Shown here: piece by piece, positions 1 to 8,863 of the stretch
Position numbering within the stretch: the stretch's first letter is position 1
Layout: each line of letters starts with the position of its first letter
DNA from: JAFLBI01 sp964616465
GTDB taxonomy: Bacteria > Bacteroidota > Bacteroidia > Chitinophagales > Chitinophagaceae
Reading direction: 5' to 3'
NCBI GenBank assembly: GCA_964616465.1
Contig: CAZTTO010000014.1
Span: forward strand, 29,693-93,692
Length of the DNA stretch: 64,000 nucleotides
The notes under the pieces: model-generated
The model's database searches: none
What the model saw: the letters and a program-made list of their open reading frames with translations, nothing else
What the model was told of the DNA's origin: nothing
Translations under genes and position numbers: made by a program

Positions 1-3000
1 GCTGAAATATGCTTGTAAGTCGGGATATTTTTTTACTAGTCCGTTAATGTAATTGATATAATCTTTTTGTGCTACTTGCTGAATACTTTCTAGCGAAGCT
101 ATCAGTTCTTTGCTCTGCAACTGTTCTGGCTTGCTTTTCTCTTTAGCAATGGCTTCCTCAACTGCTGTTTGTTTTTTCAAAAGATCGTTTCCTTTTTGAA
201 TAGCTTCCGATTTTGACTTATCACTTGTTACAAACCCTGCTTTTTCTGTTTGTTCTTTTATTGCTTGCTGGTTGCTCTTGTCTGCATAATAGAGAGCATC
301 TTCACTCTTGCCTAATTTTACTAAGCTGGCAACAACTTTATTGTATAAGTCAACTCTCCTATAGTCTTTGTTGTAGATCTTTTTAGCTTCTGCGCCGCCA
401 AACAAATTTTTTGATATGTTTTCAATTATCTCAATTCCTTTTTTGAAATAAGGAATTGCAGCACTAAAATCATGTTTATTATAATAAACCAGCCCCAGCT
501 CATAAAGTGCCTCCCAATAATAGTCGTTGTTATTGTATTTTTCTGAAGTGTTTACTGCTATACTCAGCATTTCAAGTGACTTAGATTCATTTTTTAGAAC
601 TGAAAAGTTTTTTGCCAAAAAAAGTGCGGCTTCAATGGTTTGCCCTATTTCATTATTTTTTTGTGACGCATCAAGTGCTGCCAGTAAAAATGATTGGCTT
701 TTGTTGTAGTCTTTTAAGTCAAAGTATAATTTACCTAGTAAAACATTCGCGCTGTTTAGCATTCTTTGTACTTTCTTCTGTTTTGCTAATTGATACCCTT
801 CAAGTAATATTTTTTCAGCTTTTAAATAATCTTTTTTGTGGTAATATGTTTCACCAATATTCAATTTTGCGAGTAATAAAGATTCGTTTACGTAGGGAAG
901 TTTTGCGAGCAGCTTTTCAGATTCTGCAAAGTATAAAAGTGCATTATCATAATCTGATTGAAAGAAATACACATTTCCAATATTATTCTTGGCTGTACTT
1001 CTTGATATATCATCTTTTTCCAAAACATAAATACTATCTGCTAATTGGTAATATCGGACTGAATTTATATAGTCGTTCATTTTATTTTTCACATTTCCAA
1101 TACTTATATAAGCATTAGCCATTTGCCAGCTGTTTTTTAAACGGGTATAAATTGCTAGTGAACTATCTGCAGTTTCTGCTGATAGCTTTAAGTCGCCTGT
1201 AATTACATACAAGAAGCTCATATTTCCGAGAGCAGAAGCTACATTGGCATCATTTTTAATTTCTCTTGAAATGCCTAGTTGACGTTTGTAGTATTCCATG
1301 GCCTTAGTAAAATCTCCTTTCGATACATATACACTCGCCATCTGCCCTAGGATCGCTGGAATACTAGATTTTTCAGCAATTGAATCATAAATATGCAAGG
1401 ATTTTTCAAAGTTTTGTAAGGCTGCATCTAGCTCCATCTGATCACTTAGAGCAACGGCTATTCTACCATAGCAATATGCCTCTTCGCTTTTATTTTTTTG
1501 TTCTATTGTTATTGTTAGAGCTTGGTCAAAATATTTTCTACCTGAACTTATCTCATAATTTTTGTACTTCAACAGGCCTAAGTTCAGTAGACTGTACAGT
1601 TCATCAGTTTTATTTCCAATTTTTTTGGAATTACTTAATGTGAGTTCATAGTACTTTCTTGAACTTGCAGTATCAAAATGGAATGTAGCACTAGCTATTT
1701 TCATGCCACTTTCAATCATGGCTTCAATATTGTTTCTTTTGCTATTTACTTCATGGGCTCGTATAAAATAATCGTAAGCCTTTTTGTACTGTTGATCATC
1801 TTGATATACTTGTCCAACATCTAATAAGTTGCTAACTAATTTTATGCTATCTTTTGCAAGTGTATAGAAGTGCGAAGCACTATCATAGCTTTTTAGTGCA
1901 GCGTCTTTTTTGCCGACTTTACTATACAATGCTGCTAGTTTGCTCCACGAGTATCCTTGTCCATTTAGGCTGTTACCCTGTTTTCTAAAGGATAGTGCTC
2001 TAATATGTCCCTCAATTGCAGAATCTAACTGACCTAGACTCCATAAACATTGTGCAATAGAAGATTCAGAATGACCTGCACTTGAGTACTGTTGGAAAAA
2101 AAGATGTAGTTTTTTCGCTTTTTGATAATTGGTGATCGCTGTTCTGTAATTACCTAGCTTAGATTCGATAAAACCAATATTATCTAAAACAGAGGCTTCA
2201 TTTTTTTGATCATTTAACTTCTGATATGTTTGTAGTTGTTGATTGTAAAGAAGAGATGATTTTACATATTCTCCTTGTTTTGAATAAATACTTGCTAACC
2301 TCAGTTGATTGTTGGCAGCAAGTGTTAAAGAGTTATACGATGCAATTGATTGATATAAATCGGTAGATTTTAGATAATATTCAATAGCAGGTAAATAATC
2401 CGATTTGTTTTCCAATGCATTTGCATAATCACGATAGTATTTAGCAATTTGATTTGTTTTCTCTTTAGGGTCTATTGGCCAACTATTTGATTTGATAAAG
2501 GGTTCAATATTTTTATATACTAATATTGCTGCGTCGTAGTTAAGGAGCCTTTTAAAACAATATGCTTTTTTAAAGTAGGATTCGGTGTAGAATTCAAAAT
2601 TTTTATCTTTTTCAAAATAGGAACTTGCTGTGTCGCAATATAAAATGGCTTGTTTGAAATTAGATTTGTCTTGTTGAATTTGTGCTGAAATATAATAGTA
2701 GAAGCCGCTGCTTGAGTTGTCGTTTAAAAGAGGCAAAACTAGTCGGCTGACTTGCATTAAGTCTTCACCTTCTTTTTCATTCCCAACATTATATGCACTA
2801 ATTGCATCACTAACCCATCCTCGCACATACTCTTCTTTTATCATTAAACTTTTATTCTTTTCAACAAATGCTTTTAATTGTGATGGGGTCTTTCTATAGA
2901 GACGAATAGAGTCTAGGAATTCGACTTTGCTATATGGGGCGTTGTTTATAACCCATGTTGCAAATGTTTCATTGATTTTCCAACTTTTACCAATGTATTT

Positions 3001-3699
3001 CCCTGGATAGCTTTTAACGAATGCAAGAAAGGTATAAATATCCCGTGCAGAGCAGGTTGCCATCACATCAAATACGCTTTTATTATTATATCTTCCAATC
3101 AGATTTTTAATTAGAAGACTTTTAAAACTGCTATCTGTTTTTAAGTATTCGTAAGTATCAACAACATCTATTGCACAAGCTTTAAGTAAACTATCTTCAA
3201 ATCTTTTGCTATCCATAAAAAGCAAATCATCAAATTGATAAATGGCTTTTCTGTCCATATTTTGGAAATCAATATCCATTAATGCCAAGTCAAAGAATAT
3301 ACTATGATAAGGAAGCTTTTTTATTTTGATAGGAAGTTTAATATAGTCCCCTTTTCTTATTTGCTTTGCAACATTAGTAGTGCTGGTATCTTTTGGGCGG
3401 ATTAAAACCAAACTCTGATTACTATCTACACGAAGTACAGAGTCAAAACCAATTTCATCACTTGTTCTGTTAAGGCCTTCTGTAAAACTGGCGCTAATAG
3501 GCCCTGTCGATCCAAGTGAAATTCCTTGTTTTTTTCCTCCTTTAATAAGTGCTACTATGCTATCGGGTTTTAATTTACTAATTGCTGTAATGCGAAAAAG
3601 CATATCTCTGCTTTCTGTAGAATTTTGTTGTGCAATGACTGTTGAAATAGCCAGAGTTAGGCAGCAAAATAAAAAGATTCGCGTAGCAAGTCTTTTCAT
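1..3699 (-). CDS. Exported TPR-repeat protein, probably TPR-CHAT (C-terminus outside window)
   Basis: An open frame runs from an ATG at 3699 to the window edge without a stop, giving about 1233 codons; the 3' end is missing. Residues 1-24 form a signal peptide ending in VIAQQ. Residues of roughly 25-330 are not obviously repetitive. From about 350 to 1150 there are many tetratricopeptide-type helical repeats, with motifs such as YYHKKDYLKAEKILLEGY. The last visible part (YNKDYRRVDLYNKVV, then a coiled coil, then YINYINGLVKKYPDLQAYF) is the linker that normally precedes a CHAT domain, a caspase-like cysteine protease fold, in Bacteroidetes TPR-CHAT proteins. The CHAT domain itself is not in the window and is inferred. 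TPRs would bind partner proteins, probably in the periplasm. A plain TPR protein without protease remains possible. Confidence 0.8.
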   Translation of the reverse strand, partial: MKRLATRIFLFCCLTLAISTVIAQQNSTESRDMLFRITAISKLKPDSIVALIKGGKKQGISLGSTGPISASFTEGLNRTSDEIGFDSVLRVDSNQSLVLIRPKDTSTTNVAKQIRKGDYIKLPIKIKKLPYHSIFFDLALMDIDFQNMDRKAIYQFDDLLFMDSKRFEDSLLKACAIDVVDTYEYLKTDSSFKSLLIKNLIGRYNNKSVFDVMATCSARDIYTFLAFVKSYPGKYIGKSWKINETFATWVINNAPYSKVEFLDSIRLYRKTPSQLKAFVEKNKSLMIKEEYVRGWVSDAISAYNVGNEKEGEDLMQVSRLVLPLLNDNSSSGFYYYISAQIQQDKSNFKQAILYCDTASSYFEKDKNFEFYTESYFKKAYCFKRLLNYDAAILVYKNIEPFIKSNSWPIDPKEKTNQIAKYYRDYANALENKSDYLPAIEYYLKSTDLYQSIASYNSLTLAANNQLRLASIYSKQGEYVKSSLLYNQQLQTYQKLNDQKNEASVLDNIGFIESKLGNYRTAITNYQKAKKLHLFFQQYSSAGHSESSIAQCLWSLGQLDSAIEGHIRALSFRKQGNSLNGQGYSWSKLAALYSKVGKKDAALKSYDSASHFYTLAKDSIKLVSNLLDVGQVYQDDQQYKKAYDYFIRAHEVNSKRNNIEAMIESGMKIASATFHFDTASSRKYYELTLSNSKKIGNKTDELYSLLNLGLLKYKNYEISSGRKYFDQALTITIEQKNKSEEAYCYGRIAVALSDQMELDAALQNFEKSLHIYDSIAEKSSIPAILGQMASVYVSKGDFTKAMEYYKRQLGISREIKNDANVASALGNMSFLYVITGDLKLSAETADSSLAIYTRLKNSWQMANAYISIGNVKNKMNDYINSVRYYQLADSIYVLEKDDISRSTAKNNIGNVYFFQSDYDNALLYFAESEKLLAKLPYVNESLLLAKLNIGETYYHKKDYLKAEKILLEGYQLAKQKKVQRMLNSANVLLGKLYFDLKDYNKSQSFLLAALDASQKNNEIGQTIEAALFLAKNFSVLKNESKSLEMLSIAVNTSEKYNNNDYYWEALYELGLVYYNKHDFSAAIPYFKKGIEIIENISKNLFGGAEAKKIYNKDYRRVDLYNKVVASLVKLGKSEDALYYADKSNQQAIKEQTEKAGFVTSDKSKSEAIQKGNDLLKKQTAVEEAIAKEKSKPEQLQSKELIASLESIQQVAQKDYINYINGLVKKYPDLQAYFS

Positions 3700-4018
3700 G
3701 TTTTAAGGGTTTAATGATTCAAATTACTAAAGTTTCATAAGGAAAGGATGCAATTTTTAAAGAATTGCATATTAGTAGATATTGCTTTTGAGAACAATTA
3801 AAGGTGAACAGACTCCATTAAATACATCATCAAGCAAAACATAATAGAAAAATTAATGGAGCAATTGCTATTATATGATCTGGAGTTGAAGTAATCTATA
3901 ATCAGTTCCATTATGATGATTCGAATTCAATAGTTGTTTTCTTTTTATTATGTTTCACTAGTAAAACAATTCAGTTAACTTTAGCAGATATAGAAAATAC
4001 GACTTAAAACAACCTAGT
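3700..4018. promoter_or_regulatory. Intergenic region with promoter of the gal operon
   Basis: This 319-bp gap separates two divergent genes. A Bacteroidetes-type promoter reads toward galK: TTTC at 3953-3956, 19 bp, then TAACTTTA at 3976-3983 (consensus TTTG, 19-20 bp, TAnnTTTG). This would leave a leader of roughly 30 nt. No hairpin or operator palindrome was recognised in the rest of the gap. Confidence 0.45.
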
Positions 4019-5188
4019 ATGTCTTTGATTATACAAGAGTTACTTGCTGAATTTAATCGGCAATTTTCAGAATCTCAACAGCCTATTATTGTTCGCTCTC
4101 CTGGCAGAGTGAATATTATAGGGGAGCATACCGACTATAATGAAGGATTTGTATTGCCCGCTGCAATTGATAAAGCAGCTTACCTCGCAATCGCTCTAAG
4201 AGATGATAATCAAATAAAATTAGTTGCTAAAGATTTGAATGAGTCGTTTACTATAGCTACGACTGATTTAAAACCAGTAGGAGATGTAAGTTGGCCAAAT
4301 TATATTCTTGGATCTGTAGCCCAGTTTGTGAAAAGGGGCGTTCAAATGAAAGGTTTCAATGCAGTTTTAACCAGTGATGTACCAATGGGTGCCGGCTTAT
4401 CCTCATCGGCAGCTGTTGAATGTGCAACAGTTTTTGCTTTAAATGAATTATTGGATACTGGTTTAGATAGACTTACTATGGTGCATATGGCTCAAAAAGC
4501 TGAACATGAATTTGCAGGAGTTATGTGTGGTATTATGGATCAGTTTGCTTCTATGATGGGCAAAAAAGACCATGTTATTCGCCTCGACTGTCGTTCATTG
4601 GCATATGAATACGAGCCTTTCGCTCTAGGAAATATTAAAATTCTTCTTTTAAATACAAACGTGAAGCACTCTTTAGCCTCATCTGAATATAATACAAGAA
4701 GGCGTGAATGTGAAACGGCTGTAGAATGGGTGCGCGCTCATCAGCCAGGTATTCAATCCTTACGCGATGTAACCTTGGACATGCTGAACGAGTATGTTGC
4801 TCCAAGAGATGCAGGTATTGATCAACGAGCTAGATATGTAATTGAAGAAAACACAAGACTTTTAGAAGGGTGCTTCGATTTGCAAAAAGGAGACATTCAA
4901 TCTCTTGGTAAAAAGATGTTTGGTTCGCATCATGGATTAAGTAAAATGTATCACGTAAGCTGTAAAGAGTTGGACTGGTTGGTAGATCAGGCTAGAAACC
5001 ATGAAGCAGTTCTTGGCGCTAGAATGATGGGTGGTGGGTTTGGTGGCTGTACCATTAATTTGATTCATGAAGATGCTATTCAACCACTTATTGAAACTCT
5101 TCAACCTGCTTATGAAGCAGCGACAGGACTCCCGCTTACATACTATATAGCCACTATTGAAAATGGAACAGAAATTGTAAAGCCATGA
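4019..5188 (+). CDS. galK: Galactokinase
   Basis: Phosphorylates galactose to galactose-1-phosphate with ATP in the cytosol, the first Leloir pathway step after mutarotation. The 389-aa length is normal for GalK. The galactokinase signature GRVNIIGEHTDYNEG lies near residues 29-43, the GHMP ATP-binding loop PMGAGLSSSAA near 122-132, and the C-terminal GHMP motif MMGGGFGGCT near 338-347. It is the first gene of a galK-galT-symporter run. The stop overlaps the galT start by 4 nt, suggesting translational coupling. Confidence 0.97.
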   Translation: MSLIIQELLAEFNRQFSESQQPIIVRSPGRVNIIGEHTDYNEGFVLPAAIDKAAYLAIALRDDNQIKLVAKDLNESFTIATTDLKPVGDVSWPNYILGSVAQFVKRGVQMKGFNAVLTSDVPMGAGLSSSAAVECATVFALNELLDTGLDRLTMVHMAQKAEHEFAGVMCGIMDQFASMMGKKDHVIRLDCRSLAYEYEPFALGNIKILLLNTNVKHSLASSEYNTRRRECETAVEWVRAHQPGIQSLRDVTLDMLNEYVAPRDAGIDQRARYVIEENTRLLEGCFDLQKGDIQSLGKKMFGSHHGLSKMYHVSCKELDWLVDQARNHEAVLGARMMGGGFGGCTINLIHEDAIQPLIETLQPAYEAATGLPLTYYIATIENGTEIVKP

Positions 5189-6231
5189 AATTTGATGTAA
5201 ACGAACATGCCCATAGACGTTTGAATATTTTAACAGGCGAATGGGTGTTGGTTTCCCCGCATAGAATGAAGCGCCCCTGGCAAGGAAAAGTAGAGGCACT
5301 CCCTGCCAATAATAGGCCTCAATATGATCCCAAGTGTTATTTGTGCCCAGGCAATACCCGTGCAGATGGAAGTGTAAATCCTAACTATACAGCCCCTTAT
5401 TCTTTTGTAAATGATTTCTCTGCGTTATTAGCAGATACACCTTCAGGTTCAATCAATGATGATGATTTGTTAATAGCTAGTAGCGAGAGTGGTATTTGTA
5501 AAGTCATTTGTTTTTCACCGCGACATGACCTTACTCTTCCGCAGATGGAAGTGGTAGAAATTGCTAAAGTGGTTGAATTGTGGCAAAAGGAGTTCAGAGA
5601 ATTATCTTCACAACCAAATATTCGATACATCCAAATATTTGAAAATAAAGGGGAAATTATGGGATGTAGTAATCCGCATCCACATGGACAAATTTGGGCA
5701 TCATCGGATATTCCTCTTGAAATACATAAAGAAATCATTCGTCAGCAAGAATACTTTGCGAAAAATGGTAAAAGCTTATTAGGCGCATATCTTAAAAAAG
5801 AACTAAGTCTAAACGATCGGTTGGTTTATCAAAATGAACATTTTGTTGTACTTGTTCCTTTCTGGGCCGTATGGCCTTACGAAACAATGATTGTGAGCAA
5901 GCGACATGTACAATATGTTACAGAGTTTAATGAAGAAGAAAAGATTGCGTTGAGCGATGCCCTTAAAGTTTTAACAAGTAAATACGACAATCTTTTTAAG
6001 GTGTCATTTCCGTATTCAGCAGGTATGCATCAAGCTCCAGTAAATGATGGAGACCACAAAGCTTGGCATTGGCATATGCATTTTTATCCTCCTTTGCTTA
6101 GAAGTGCAACTGTAAAGAAGTTTATGGTTGGATATGAAATGCTTGCAAATCCACAAAGAGATATAACTCCAGAAAGAGTGGCTGCTCAACTCAGAGAACT
6201 TTCAAATGAACATTTCTCTATCAATGCTTAA
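5185..6231 (+). CDS. galT: Galactose-1-phosphate uridylyltransferase
   Basis: Transfers UMP from UDP-glucose to galactose-1-phosphate, following GalK in the Leloir pathway. The protein is 348 aa, typical for the HIT-superfamily GalT. The catalytic motif appears as SNPHPHGQIW (His-Pro-His nucleophile). Zinc-site cysteines appear in CYLCPG near residue 48, and C-terminal histidines in WHWHMHFYPP match the second metal/substrate region. The ATG overlaps the galK stop (ATGA). galE is not in this window. Confidence 0.97.
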   Translation: MKFDVNEHAHRRLNILTGEWVLVSPHRMKRPWQGKVEALPANNRPQYDPKCYLCPGNTRADGSVNPNYTAPYSFVNDFSALLADTPSGSINDDDLLIASSESGICKVICFSPRHDLTLPQMEVVEIAKVVELWQKEFRELSSQPNIRYIQIFENKGEIMGCSNPHPHGQIWASSDIPLEIHKEIIRQQEYFAKNGKSLLGAYLKKELSLNDRLVYQNEHFVVLVPFWAVWPYETMIVSKRHVQYVTEFNEEEKIALSDALKVLTSKYDNLFKVSFPYSAGMHQAPVNDGDHKAWHWHMHFYPPLLRSATVKKFMVGYEMLANPQRDITPERVAAQLRELSNEHFSINA

Positions 6232-6312
6232 AAATGATAACTTAGTCATCAGTTGACTTACATTACTTCTAAAAACTATACCCGCATTTAACATACAACT
6301 TAACCAACTGAT

Positions 6313-8016
6313 ATGAGTTATCTCCAAACCCCTGACATTATCATCTTTTTGGTCTATTTCATTATTGTGGCTGCTTATGGTTATTGGATTTTTAAGCAGA
6401 AGAAAAAGGCAGAAGCAGACACGAAAGACTTTTTTCTGGCAGAAGGTCAATTAACATGGTGGGCAATTGGCGCCTCGCTTATAGCTTCGAATATTTCTGC
6501 TGAGCAATTCATTGGTATGAGTGGGAATGGTTTTCGTTTGGGATTAGCTATAGCATCGTACGAGTGGTTAGCAGCTATTTCGCTGATAATTGTTGCTGTA
6601 TTTTTTATGCCTATTTATTTGAAGAATAGGATTTTTACTATGCCACAGTTCCTGAGTACGCGCTACAATGAAACAGTTGCTTTAATTATGGCTGTATTTT
6701 GGTTGTTCTTGTATGTAACTGTTAACCTTACATCTATCTTATACCTTGGTACCATTGCAATTAATAACCTAGTAGGGGGCTCTTATTTTCATGGAATCAT
6801 GATTGCGCTTGCATTATTCTCACTTATCATCACCATAGGTGGAATGAAAGTAATAGGTTATACAAGTGTTATTCAAGTACTGGTCTTATTAATGGGTGGA
6901 ATGGTAACAACATACGTTGCGCTTACATTGGTAAGTGAACATTTTGGATTGGGGAAAGATGCTTTGGCTGGTTTCAACTTATTGCTGGAAAAAGTACCTG
7001 GACACTTTGATATGATCTTTGATAAGCCAACTGCTGCATCTAGTCAGAAAGAAGTAGATAACTATGTAAGCTTACCTGGATTGGCTATGTTGGCTGCTGG
7101 ACAGTGGATTGCCAACTTAAACTATTGGGGTTGTAATCAATATATCACACAACGTGCCCTGGGAGCCGATTTGCCAACCGCAAGAACAGGTATTTTGTTT
7201 TCAGCATTCTTGAAACTGTTAATGCCAGTGATTGTTGTTCTTCCTGGTATTGCTGCTTATTTGTTGCATCAAAACGGTGAGTTACAAGAGCAAATGATGA
7301 CGAATGGTGAATTTAGAGAGGATAATGCTTATGCAGCAATTCTTGGGTTCTTACCAACGGGTTTAAAAGGATTAACACTTGCCGCACTTACTGCCGCGAT
7401 AGTTGCTTCTTTGGCTAGCAAGGCCAATAGTATTTCAACCATTTACACCTTGGATATTTATAAAAAGTATTTCAATAAAGAAGCTACTGAGCAAAAGCAA
7501 GTGTGGATGGGGAGAGTGGTGATTGTAGTTTCTATTTTGTTTGCTATCATCATTAACTGGAAAGACTTACTAGGAATTGGGGATAGAGGTGGATTTGAAT
7601 TTATTCAGAAGTATACAGGATACGTTTCTCCTGTAATATTTGCTGTTTTCTTATTGGGATTTTTTTGGAAGAGAACAACTGCTCGAGCTGCGTTGGTAGG
7701 TATTGTAGTTGGAACAGTTTTGTCGATTGTATTTGACAAAGTGTTGCCATTAAATGGACAGTATGATACGTTGCTTTATACAGCCTATCCAGATCACAAA
7801 GGTGTTTATACCATTCCATTTTTGGTTCAAATGGGTTGGGTGTTTTTCTTTACTTGTTTAGTAATGATTGTTGCTAGCTTGCTGGATAAAAATGTTGCGT
7901 CTCGCAGCAACACAATGGAAATTGATCCAGCGATGTTTAAAGTCGAGCCAAGAAATCTTATTTTGATTGTGATGATTCTTGTGCTTGTACTTGCTTTGTA
8001 TATTAGGTTCTGGTAA
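6313..8016 (+). CDS. Sodium/galactose symporter (SSS family)
   Basis: Inner-membrane Na+-coupled sugar importer of the solute:sodium symporter family, 567 aa with about 14 hydrophobic segments. Sequence blocks such as NISAEQFIGMSGNGF and GLAIASYEW closely resemble the Vibrio Na+/galactose transporter vSGLT. Its position 81 bp after galT supports galactose as substrate, feeding GalK. An 8-bp inverted repeat, ATCAGTTG (6248-6255) and CAACTGAT (6305-6312), ends exactly at the ATG and could form a long-loop hairpin; its relevance is unknown. A hairpin terminator follows the gene. Substrate is inferred from family and context. Confidence 0.9.
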   Translation: MSYLQTPDIIIFLVYFIIVAAYGYWIFKQKKKAEADTKDFFLAEGQLTWWAIGASLIASNISAEQFIGMSGNGFRLGLAIASYEWLAAISLIIVAVFFMPIYLKNRIFTMPQFLSTRYNETVALIMAVFWLFLYVTVNLTSILYLGTIAINNLVGGSYFHGIMIALALFSLIITIGGMKVIGYTSVIQVLVLLMGGMVTTYVALTLVSEHFGLGKDALAGFNLLLEKVPGHFDMIFDKPTAASSQKEVDNYVSLPGLAMLAAGQWIANLNYWGCNQYITQRALGADLPTARTGILFSAFLKLLMPVIVVLPGIAAYLLHQNGELQEQMMTNGEFREDNAYAAILGFLPTGLKGLTLAALTAAIVASLASKANSISTIYTLDIYKKYFNKEATEQKQVWMGRVVIVVSILFAIIINWKDLLGIGDRGGFEFIQKYTGYVSPVIFAVFLLGFFWKRTTARAALVGIVVGTVLSIVFDKVLPLNGQYDTLLYTAYPDHKGVYTIPFLVQMGWVFFFTCLVMIVASLLDKNVASRSNTMEIDPAMFKVEPRNLILIVMILVLVLALYIRFW

Positions 8017-8043
8017 CCATTGTAGTTTCTTTAAATAAAAAAA

Positions 8044-8072
8044 ACCACTGATAATGTCAGTGGTGTTTGATT
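8044..8072 (+). terminator. Rho-independent terminator after the gal operon
   Basis: ACCACTGA (8044-8051) pairs perfectly with TCAGTGGT (8057-8064) around a 5-nt loop. An A-rich run precedes it and a T-rich stretch follows, 28 bp after the symporter stop. Confidence 0.8.
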
Positions 8073-8185
8073 TTCGGATATTAGTTTGACTAATGATTTA
8101 GCTTGAAGATTATAAAAATGGTGGGGTCTATTGCATTTGCTATTCTTAACTAAATACTGTAATGGTATGTTTCAGTTTTTATGTT

Positions 8186-8202
8186 CGACCCCTTCAGGGT
8201 CG
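8186..8202. repeat. GC-rich palindromic repeat, copy 1
   Basis: CGACCC and GGGTCG flank a short CTTCA centre. It is the first of several related GACCCC/GGGGTC elements in this gene-free stretch. The high GC of the arms contrasts with AT-rich surroundings. Confidence 0.7.
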
Positions 8203-8229
8203 ATGAGACCTTTAGTTTCTTGATTCTAT

Positions 8230-8260
8230 AAATGTGCAACCCCGAAGGGGTTGCACATTT
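8230..8260. repeat. GC-rich palindromic repeat, copy 2 (perfect 14-bp arms)
   Basis: AAATGTGCAACCCC (8230-8243) and GGGGTTGCACATTT (8247-8260) are exact reverse complements around a 3-nt GAA loop. It is the strongest hairpin in the 8.0-8.9 kb gap. It is too far from either flanking gene end to be an ordinary terminator. Confidence 0.85.
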
Positions 8261-8483
8261 TGAAGAAGTCTTGTGCAATTTTTAAGTAATTATTTCTTCA
8301 TCTTCCGATTTTGGTTTTAGTGATTTTCGGGTTGAAAAAATCAAATAAAGGAGCAACTCCTTCTGGTTTGATTGGGGAAGATTTTGAAGAAGCCTATTGT
8401 GGGAATTTTAAGTAGTTGGTTCTTAGTCTATAGGCTTTAATTTTAGTGTTTTGTGCATTGAAATTTAATACATGTGCAACCCC
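8247..8483. repeat. Diverged tandem duplication, two units of about 117-123 bp
   Basis: Unit 1 (about 8247-8360) and unit 2 (about 8374-8483) align along their whole length. Shared blocks in the same order are ATTTTGAAGAAG, TTTTAAGTA, TTCTT, TTTTAGTG, TTGAA and a closing GCAACCCC-like box. The GCAACCCC-type boxes start at 8234, 8351 and 8474, giving the period. The second and third boxes have lost the palindromic second arm. No reading frame spans the units. Confidence 0.75.
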
Positions 8484-8660
8484 TGGTTTCGCATGCATTT
8501 CTCTATCATAAAGCTATTCATACTTATCAGGCTGATTGCCGCATCTATAAAAAAGAGCTAAATAATAATTGATCTTGTAGTACATGCTTCATTAGTCAAT
8601 GTCATTGTCAGTTTAAAAAACATTTAAGAGTGTGAAGCACGCTCAGTAATAAGATATCTG

Positions 8661-8727
8661 ACTCCAGTGGGGTCAAAAATTTATAGAAAACATCTAAAAA
8701 AAATAGTCGACCCCGACGGGGTCGCAC
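8661..8727. repeat. Palindromic repeat pair with TTTATAGAA between
   Basis: An imperfect GACTCCAGTGGGGTC (8660-8674) is followed by TTTATAGAA (8680-8688) and then by a perfect palindrome, CGACCCC (8708-8714) and GGGGTCG (8718-8724). The same GACCCC/GGGGTC core as at 8186 suggests one repeat family. Similar elements with a TTTATAGAA motif are common between genes in this phylum, from general recollection. Confidence 0.65.
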
Positions 8728-8816
8728 CATCATGATTGATCTCATTTAATTCCGGCAGATTTTCAAAAAATCTGCAAGTTAAATCTATTATAGCTCAACA
8801 GGTTCTTTAATAAAAA

Positions 8817-8846
8817 ACGCCACTGATATTATCAGCGGCGTTTTGT
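8817..8846 (-). terminator. Terminator for the tricorn-like protease gene
   Basis: ACGCCACTGA and TCAGCGGCGT (8817-8826 and 8832-8841) pair with one mismatch. A-runs lie on the left and T-runs on the right, so it could act in both directions. It sits about 20 bp beyond the stop of the minus-strand gene. Confidence 0.75.
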
Positions 8847-8863
8847 TTTTAGGAAGCTTTAGA

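Larger units (their letters stand above)
8017..8863. other. 847-bp gene-free interval
   Basis: Between two convergent genes lie a terminator at each end (8044-8072 and 8817-8846), a family of GC-rich palindromes (8186, 8230, 8660-8724) and a diverged tandem duplication (8247-8483). No credible coding frame, tRNA or transposase remnant was seen. Confidence 0.8.

Noticed and set aside
612..2899. Several plus-strand frames of 60-168 codons
   Set aside because: All lie opposite the continuous TPR-protein frame and have Leu/Phe/Ser-rich shadow composition.
8186..8727. Possible CRISPR array
   Set aside because: Repeats are palindromes with irregular spacing and diverged units, with no uniform spacers and no cas genes.
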